From: JACCZP01 sp050997195
Lineage (GTDB): Bacteria > Actinomycetota > Thermoleophilia > Solirubrobacterales > Thermoleophilaceae
Length of the DNA: 10,268 nucleotides
Direction of reading: 5' to 3'
NCBI GenBank assembly: GCA_050997195.1
Contig: JBPCRE010000110.1
Span: 1-10,268, forward strand
Shown: piece after piece, positions 6,864 through 10,268 of the stretch
Layout of the letters: each line of letters starts with the position of its first letter
How positions within the stretch are numbered: position 1 is the first letter of the stretch
The notes under the pieces: generated by a model
What the model saw: only the letters and a program-made list of their open reading frames with translations
Told to the model about the DNA's origin: nothing
Database searches by the model: none
Translations under genes and position numbers: made by a program

Positions 6864-6891
6864 TTGAGAGATCCGGCTCGCGGTCGATAAT
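6864..6891 (+). promoter_or_regulatory. Sigma70-type promoter (TTGAGA - 16 bp - GATAAT) of the exported protein gene
   Basis: The -35 TTGAGA at 6864-6869 and the -10 GATAAT at 6886-6891 each match consensus at five of six positions with a 16-bp spacer. They lie 71 bases upstream of the ATG at 6963, giving a leader of about 65 bases. This is the best conventional promoter in the window, and its A/T content stands out against its surroundings. No clear promoter was found for the divergent citrate synthase gene in the same 229-bp gap. Confidence 0.65.
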
Positions 6892-6962
6892 GCTTGACGG
6901 GGTCCGCCGAGCGGTCCTTCTCCTCCGCCGCACGCGGCACCGTCGATTCGAAAGAGGCACGG

Positions 6963-7559
6963 ATGCATCACTCTCACACTCGCACGGCCGCGCTCCTGGG
7001 CGCGGGCCTGGCCCTCGCCCTTCCGGCATCCGCCCTCGCCAGGAAGGGCTCGGAGGACCAGCCCGGCAAGGGCAAGAGCGAGAAGGTGGAGAAGGTGGAG
7101 GCTCAGCAGCAGGCCCCCGATCTCGAGCCCGCCGACGAGCAGAAGAAGCCCACCAAGACCGACACGGGCCACGGCAAGGGCAAGAACCACGTGTTCGTCG
7201 GCAGGGTCGTCTCCTTCGATGACGCCACCGACACGCTTACCCTGACCGTGACCGCCGGCAACCGCCACGCCCGCGGGGTAACGCCGAAGCAGGTGGTGTT
7301 CGACGTCTCGGCCGCTCGCTACAAGCTCCTCGACCGTGACGGCGATGGCGAGCAGAGCCTCGCCGATCTCCTGGTGGGCGAGCAGATCAAGGTCAAGGCC
7401 CGCCCCTCGAAGGGCGCCGGCACGGCAGCGAAGCCGTTTGCCGCGTCGAAGGTCGAGGGCAAGCGCGGGGTCGAGGAGGAGGATGAGCCGGAGGATGAGC
7501 CGGAGGACACCGACGATCCCAAGCCCCCCACGGAGCTGCCGCCGAAGCCGCCCGCCTGA
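6963..7559 (+). CDS. Exported charged protein with DUF5666-like domain and EF-hand-like loop
   Basis: 198 residues. The ATG at 6963 is chosen over the in-frame ATG at 6894 because it has AAAGAGG five bases upstream and begins a clear signal peptide (HHSHTRTAALLGAGLALALPASALA, cut probably after residue 26 or so). A Lys/Glu/Gln-rich linker (27-75) follows, then a beta-rich domain (77-147): VFVGRVVSFDDATDTLTLTV, VVFDVSAARY, VGEQIKVKAR. This resembles the DUF5666 style of small OB-like exported domain. Within it DRDGDGEQSLAD (124-135) has the spacing of an EF-hand or dockerin calcium loop, with D124, D126, D128, S132 and D135 as ligands; its partner loop is missing. The tail (171-198) is acidic then Pro-rich. 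It could be a calcium-responsive envelope protein; the function is unknown. Confidence 0.8.
   Translation: MHHSHTRTAALLGAGLALALPASALARKGSEDQPGKGKSEKVEKVEAQQQAPDLEPADEQKKPTKTDTGHGKGKNHVFVGRVVSFDDATDTLTLTVTAGNRHARGVTPKQVVFDVSAARYKLLDRDGDGEQSLADLLVGEQIKVKARPSKGAGTAAKPFAASKVEGKRGVEEEDEPEDEPEDTDDPKPPTELPPKPPA
7479..7507 (+). repeat. 12-bp tandem repeat GAGGATGAGCCG, two full copies plus a partial
   Basis: Copies at 7479-7490 and 7491-7502, then GAGGA at 7503-7507. It encodes the repeated Glu-Asp-Glu-Pro motif in the acidic tail of the exported protein. The unit is a multiple of three, so copy-number change would keep the frame. Confidence 0.75.
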
Positions 7560-7622
7560 GTCGACAGAGCGCACGCCCAACGGGCCGCCGCCGGAGAGTC
7601 TCGGTCGCCGCCCCGGCCCCCC

Positions 7623-7832
7623 TCAGGCCAGGTACGCCACCAGCGGCAGGAAGAGGATGGCCACGTAGATGGTGAGCAGCCCGGCGGCGATGAGGATCTT
7701 CGATCCGAACACGTGCCCGAGGGTGCCGATGAGGAAGCCGAGCCCGAGCAGGATGATGTAGGGGCGCGGGGAGGGATCGAAGTCGGCCTCGCTAGGCAGG
7801 GCCGACACCGCGAAGAGGAGGGCCCCGGCCAC
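7623..7832 (-). CDS. Small two-helix membrane protein
   Basis: 69 residues from a GTG at 7832. Hydrophobic helices lie at about 24-40 (PYIILLGLGFLIGTLGH) and 45-67 (KILIAAGLLTIYVAILFLPLV), with a further weak hydrophobic stretch at the N-terminus (1-12). I recognise no family. AAGGA lies ten bases upstream (minus 7847-7843), and a -10-like GATACT (minus 7844-7839) would start transcription at the GTG itself. The start is only 20 bp from the MoxR start on the other strand, so both share one control region. It ends 63 bp from the convergent stop of the exported protein; no terminator hairpin with a T-run is visible between them. Confidence 0.65.
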   Translation of the reverse strand: MAGALLFAVSALPSEADFDPSPRPYIILLGLGFLIGTLGHVFGSKILIAAGLLTIYVAILFLPLVAYLA

Positions 7833-7852
7833 CCCGAAAGTATCCTTGACCG
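7833..7852. promoter_or_regulatory. Compact bidirectional promoter with overlapping -10 boxes
   Basis: Only 20 bases separate two divergent start codons. On the plus strand TATCCT (7841-7846) is six bases before the ATG at 7853, so the predicted first transcribed base is the A of the ATG. On the minus strand GATACT (7844-7839) is six bases before the GTG at 7832, so the predicted start is the G of that codon. The two boxes share four bases. Both transcripts would be leaderless. No -35 box matches well; each would lie inside the opposite gene. Confidence 0.5.
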
Positions 7853-8755
7853 ATGCCGAGCGGGTTACGTAGCGTGGAGGACACCCGCGCGGCGCTCGCC
7901 GGCGTGGGCTACCTGGCCGACGAGTCCGCGGCGCTCGTCTCCTTTCTAGCGGCGCGCCTCGGCAAGCCGGTGCTCGTCGAGGGGCCGGCCGGCGTGGGCA
8001 AGACCGAGCTCGCCAAGGCGCTGGCCCGCGCCACCGGGCGCACGCTCGTTCGCCTGCAGTGCTACGAGGGTCTCGACGAGGCGAAGGCCCTCTACGAGTG
8101 GAACTACCGCAAGCAGCTCCTGCGCATCCAGGCCGACGCCGGCGCCGGCGGCTGGGAGCGCATGCAGGAGGACATCTTCGGGGAGGACTTCCTGCTCTCG
8201 CGGCCGCTGCTGCGCGCCATCACCGATCCCGACCCGGTCGTGCTCCTCATCGACGAGATCGACAAGACCGACCAGGAGTTCGAGGCCATGCTCCTCGAGC
8301 TGCTCTCGGACTTCCAGGTCTCGATCCCCGAGCTCGGAGTGGTCGAGGCCCGCTCGCGGCCGCTGGTGCTCCTCACCTCGAACAACTCGCGCGAGCTCAC
8401 CGAGGCGCTCAAGCGCCGCTGCCTCTACCTCTGGCTCGACTACCCCTCGGCCGAGCGCGAGCTCGAGATCGTGCGCCTGCACGAGCCCGACCTCTCGGAG
8501 GCCATGACCCGGCGCCTGGTGGAGATCGTCCACATGGTCCGGCGCCTCGACCTCAAGAAGCCGCCGTCGATCGCCGAGTCGATCGACTGGGCACGGGCGC
8601 TGCTCCTCCTCGGCGCCGAGGACACCGACGAGGACGTGTTCCGCCAGACCCTCTCCATCGTCGTCAAGCACCGCACCGACCTCGATCTCGCGGCCGAGCG
8701 GATCGGCGTGAAGCTCTCGGACGGGCTCGTGGCCGGGCGAGCGCCCTCCACGTAG
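7853..8755 (+). CDS. MoxR-family AAA+ ATPase (CoxD-like)
   Basis: 300 residues. Walker A GPAGVGKT is at 44-51, Walker B VLLIDEID at 130-137, the sensor-1 region LLTSNNSREL at 173-182 and the arginine-finger region LKRRCLYLWLDYP at 186-198; the C-terminal lid (about 215-300) is helical. The insert RQLLRIQ/EDIFGEDFLLSRPLL (86-120) and the compact length match the CoxD-type branch of MoxR ATPases. MoxR proteins work with a VWA-domain partner to mature or load cofactors into enzyme complexes, and CoxD with CoxE acts on carbon monoxide dehydrogenase. Its partner is encoded 2 bp downstream. The ATG at 7853 is favoured over a GTG at 7874 because of the -10 box six bases before it. No Cox enzyme subunits are in the window, so the client is unknown. 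Confidence 0.92.
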   Translation: MPSGLRSVEDTRAALAGVGYLADESAALVSFLAARLGKPVLVEGPAGVGKTELAKALARATGRTLVRLQCYEGLDEAKALYEWNYRKQLLRIQADAGAGGWERMQEDIFGEDFLLSRPLLRAITDPDPVVLLIDEIDKTDQEFEAMLLELLSDFQVSIPELGVVEARSRPLVLLTSNNSRELTEALKRRCLYLWLDYPSAERELEIVRLHEPDLSEAMTRRLVEIVHMVRRLDLKKPPSIAESIDWARALLLLGAEDTDEDVFRQTLSIVVKHRTDLDLAAERIGVKLSDGLVAGRAPST

Positions 8756-8757
8756 GC

Positions 8758-10179
8758 GTGCCCGCGGCGAGCAGGCCCCCCCACCGCGCCGGGCGGGCCC
8801 TCTTCGGCGGCATCGGCTCCGCGGGCACGCCCGGCTTCGCGCCGCGGCTGATCGACTTCGCCGAGGAGCTCCGCACGGAGGGCCTCGCCCTCGGCACCTC
8901 GGAGCTGCTCGACGCCTTCCACGCCCTCGACGAGGTGGCCTGGACCTCGCAGGAGGACTTTCGCGCCGCGCTCGCCGCCACGCTCGCCAAGTCCCAGAGC
9001 GATCAGCGCCTGTTCGAGCTCGCGTTCGAGCGCTTCTTCTTCCGTGCCCCAGAGCGCCAGGCGGTGGAGCGAGGCCTCTCCGAGCGGCGCTACGGAGGCG
9101 AGGAGCGCCTCGACGCCGAGGAGCTCCGCGGCCGCATTCGCGACGCGATCAGGAGGGGCGCCGACGGTGAGATGCGCGACTCCGCGCGACTGGCCATCGC
9201 CGCCTTCGGGCGCCAGGGCGAGGGCTCGGGCGTGGTCGGGGTGGACGTGCAGCGCATCCGGAGGAACCTCGGACTGAAGGCCAGCGCGGAGCTCGACCCC
9301 GCGCAGCTTCCCGACCCCGACACCGTCCCCCGCGAGCACCTGCGGCTCTTCGAGCGCCACCTGCGCCGCGAGCTCGAGCGCGGCCTGATCGAGCGCACGC
9401 GCTCGCTGCCTCCCGCGAAGCCGCTCGCCACCCTCGACCGGGGACTGCCCGTCAACCCGGTCGAGAACCTCGCAGCCGTGCACCGCGCGGTGGCCCAGCT
9501 TCGCCGGCGCCTGGCCACCCAGGGCTCCGAGCAGCGCGGCCGCCGGCGGGGCGCCGCGGTGGACATCCGGCGCACCATGCGCGCCTCGCTCGAGACCGGC
9601 GGAGTGCCCCTCTACCTCAAGTACCGCCCTCGGAAGCCGCGCCGGCCCGAGCTCTACGTGCTCTGCGACGTCTCGACCAGCGTCACGAGCGCCAGCGTGT
9701 TCTTCCTCTCGGTGCTCCACGCCCTTCACGGCTCCTTTCGGAAGCTCCGCTCCTTCGTGTTCGTCGAGCGCATATCGGAGGTCACCGAGCTCTTCGACCA
9801 CGCCCGCTCGTTCGAGGACGTCTCCCGCGCCATCGCCTCGGATGCCGGGGTGGCCGACGTGTCGGGCTACACCGACTACGGCCGTGTGTGGCTCGAGTTC
9901 CTCTCCCAGGTGGCCGACGACCTCGACCCGCGCTCGACGGTCATCGTGCTGGGCGACGCCCGCACCAACGGGCGCGAGCCCCACGCCGAGGTGCTCGCCA
10001 GGGTGGCCGAACGGGCCGCGCGGCTCTTCTGGATGAACCCGGAGCCGAAGCTCTACTGGAACTACGGGGACTCGGTCATGCGCGCGTACGAGCCCCACTG
10101 CGACGGCGTGTTCGAGTGCTGGTCCACGCAGCAGCTCGAGGGCTTCGCGCGGGCGCTCACCGACGTCCGGGCGCGGTAG
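8758..10179 (+). CDS. CoxE-like von Willebrand factor A domain protein
   Basis: 473 residues from a GTG two bases after the MoxR stop. The same frame is open much further upstream, but that part is a shadow of the MoxR gene, and no other usable start lies before the conserved region. Residues 30-110 (RLIDFAEELRTEGLALGTSELLDAFHAL onward) are the conserved CoxE-type helical N-terminus, and the middle (115-290) is helical and charged. The C-terminal VWA domain (about 297-470) has a complete metal-ion-dependent adhesion site: DVSTS at 304-308, T372 and D373 in GYTDYG, and D400 in VLGDARTNG. An intact site implies Mg-dependent partner binding. Such proteins act with the MoxR ATPase to remodel or load a target enzyme. 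The target is probably not CO dehydrogenase unless such genes lie outside the window. Confidence 0.9.
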   Translation: MPAASRPPHRAGRALFGGIGSAGTPGFAPRLIDFAEELRTEGLALGTSELLDAFHALDEVAWTSQEDFRAALAATLAKSQSDQRLFELAFERFFFRAPERQAVERGLSERRYGGEERLDAEELRGRIRDAIRRGADGEMRDSARLAIAAFGRQGEGSGVVGVDVQRIRRNLGLKASAELDPAQLPDPDTVPREHLRLFERHLRRELERGLIERTRSLPPAKPLATLDRGLPVNPVENLAAVHRAVAQLRRRLATQGSEQRGRRRGAAVDIRRTMRASLETGGVPLYLKYRPRKPRRPELYVLCDVSTSVTSASVFFLSVLHALHGSFRKLRSFVFVERISEVTELFDHARSFEDVSRAIASDAGVADVSGYTDYGRVWLEFLSQVADDLDPRSTVIVLGDARTNGREPHAEVLARVAERAARLFWMNPEPKLYWNYGDSVMRAYEPHCDGVFECWSTQQLEGFARALTDVRAR

Positions 10180-10197
10180 CCGCCGCGAGACGAGGCG

Positions 10198-10268
10198 CTA
10201 CGGCGGAGGCGCGGGCCCGTGCGCCACGGGCGCCGGGGCGGGCGCGCCCCCCGGCGCCGGGGGCCCCC
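10198..10268 (-). CDS. Probable C-terminal tail of a convergent minus-strand gene (partial)
   Basis: From the right edge the minus strand reads an open Pro/Ala/Gly-rich frame (GGAPAPAPVAHGPAPPP) ending at a TAG at 10200-10198. The composition is typical of disordered C-termini in high-GC actinobacteria. The stop lies 18 bp from the stop of the VWA gene, as expected for convergent neighbours. Only 22 or so codons are visible, so the product is unknown and non-coding sequence is possible. Confidence 0.35.
   Translation of the reverse strand, partial: GPPAPGGAPAPAPVAHGPAPPP
10248..10263. repeat. 16-bp perfect GC palindrome
   Basis: CCCCCGGCGCCGGGGG reads the same on both strands and is followed by CCCCC. 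It lies in the presumed Pro/Gly-rich tail of the minus-strand gene. With no T-run and no loop it is not a normal terminator; composition alone may explain it. Confidence 0.4.

Noticed and set aside
6734..6940. 69-residue N-terminal extension of citrate synthase from an ATG at 6940
   Set aside because: Arg/Pro-rich sequence unlike any citrate synthase start; the GTG at 6733 has a proper ribosome site, and the extension overlaps the promoter of the divergent gene.
6894..6962. 23-residue upstream extension of the exported protein from an ATG at 6894
   Set aside because: It would bury the signal peptide behind a polar segment and would start at or before the predicted transcription start; the ATG at 6963 has a good ribosome site.
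5198..7222. 674-codon plus-strand frame running over the membrane protein, citrate synthase and the exported protein
   Set aside because: It crosses three well-supported genes in wrong frames or strands and has low-complexity Arg/Gly/His composition.
7560..7622. Intrinsic terminator between the two convergent genes
   Set aside because: The 63-bp gap has no stable stem followed by a T-run on either strand.
8059..8757. Upstream extension of the VWA protein frame into the MoxR gene (706-codon reading)
   Set aside because: This part is an out-of-frame reading of the MoxR coding sequence. The GTG at 8758, directly after the MoxR stop, is the natural start.
8440..10098. 552-codon minus-strand frame opposite the VWA gene
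   Set aside because: An antisense shadow; the plus strand encodes an intact VWA domain with a full MIDAS motif.

Overview
This is a very GC-rich, gene-dense window with frequent GTG starts, few strong Shine-Dalgarno sites and several -10 boxes placed almost on the start codon. Together with the gene set (actinobacterial-type CitA citrate synthase, DUF2203, a LppX-like anchored protein, a CoxD/CoxE-like pair), this points to a high-GC actinobacterium, most likely the Thermoleophilia/Solirubrobacterales. That placement is inference; there is no rRNA or marker gene here. No tRNA, rRNA, CRISPR array, IS element or phage gene was recognised, so this looks like ordinary chromosome.

Layout, left to right. 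(1) A minus-strand membrane-anchored, LppX/LolA-like protein runs off the left edge. It diverges from (2) a secreted protein with a D-glucuronyl C5-epimerase-like C-terminal domain. (3) After a 222-bp gap comes a plus-strand run: a single-domain ArsA-type ATPase with a C-terminal HSP20-like domain, a 120-residue protein translationally coupled to it (ATGA overlap), an EVE-domain protein with its own leaderless-type promoter, a DUF2203 protein, and a small multi-pass membrane protein whose 3' end overlaps the convergent citrate synthase gene. (4) Citrate synthase lies on the minus strand and diverges from (5) an exported, highly charged protein with an EF-hand-like loop and a well-formed sigma70-type promoter. 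(6) A 69-residue membrane protein (minus) and a MoxR AAA+ ATPase (plus) start only 20 bp apart, sharing what looks like overlapping, oppositely directed -10 boxes. The MoxR gene is followed 2 bp later by a CoxE-like von Willebrand A protein. The right edge shows the probable Pro/Ala-rich tail of a convergent minus-strand gene.

Functionally, three units stand out. The MoxR/VWA pair is very likely a metallochaperone-like or complex-maturation machine whose client is not in the window. The ArsA-HSP20 gene and its small partner form a probable ATP-driven client-handling unit with no arsenic-resistance context. The EVE/DUF2203/membrane genes are co-directional but have no known joint pathway. Citrate synthase is the only clear central-metabolism gene. 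No demonstrably new system is present; the ArsA-HSP20 two-gene unit, the secreted epimerase-like protein and the compact bidirectional leaderless promoter are the best candidates for follow-up.
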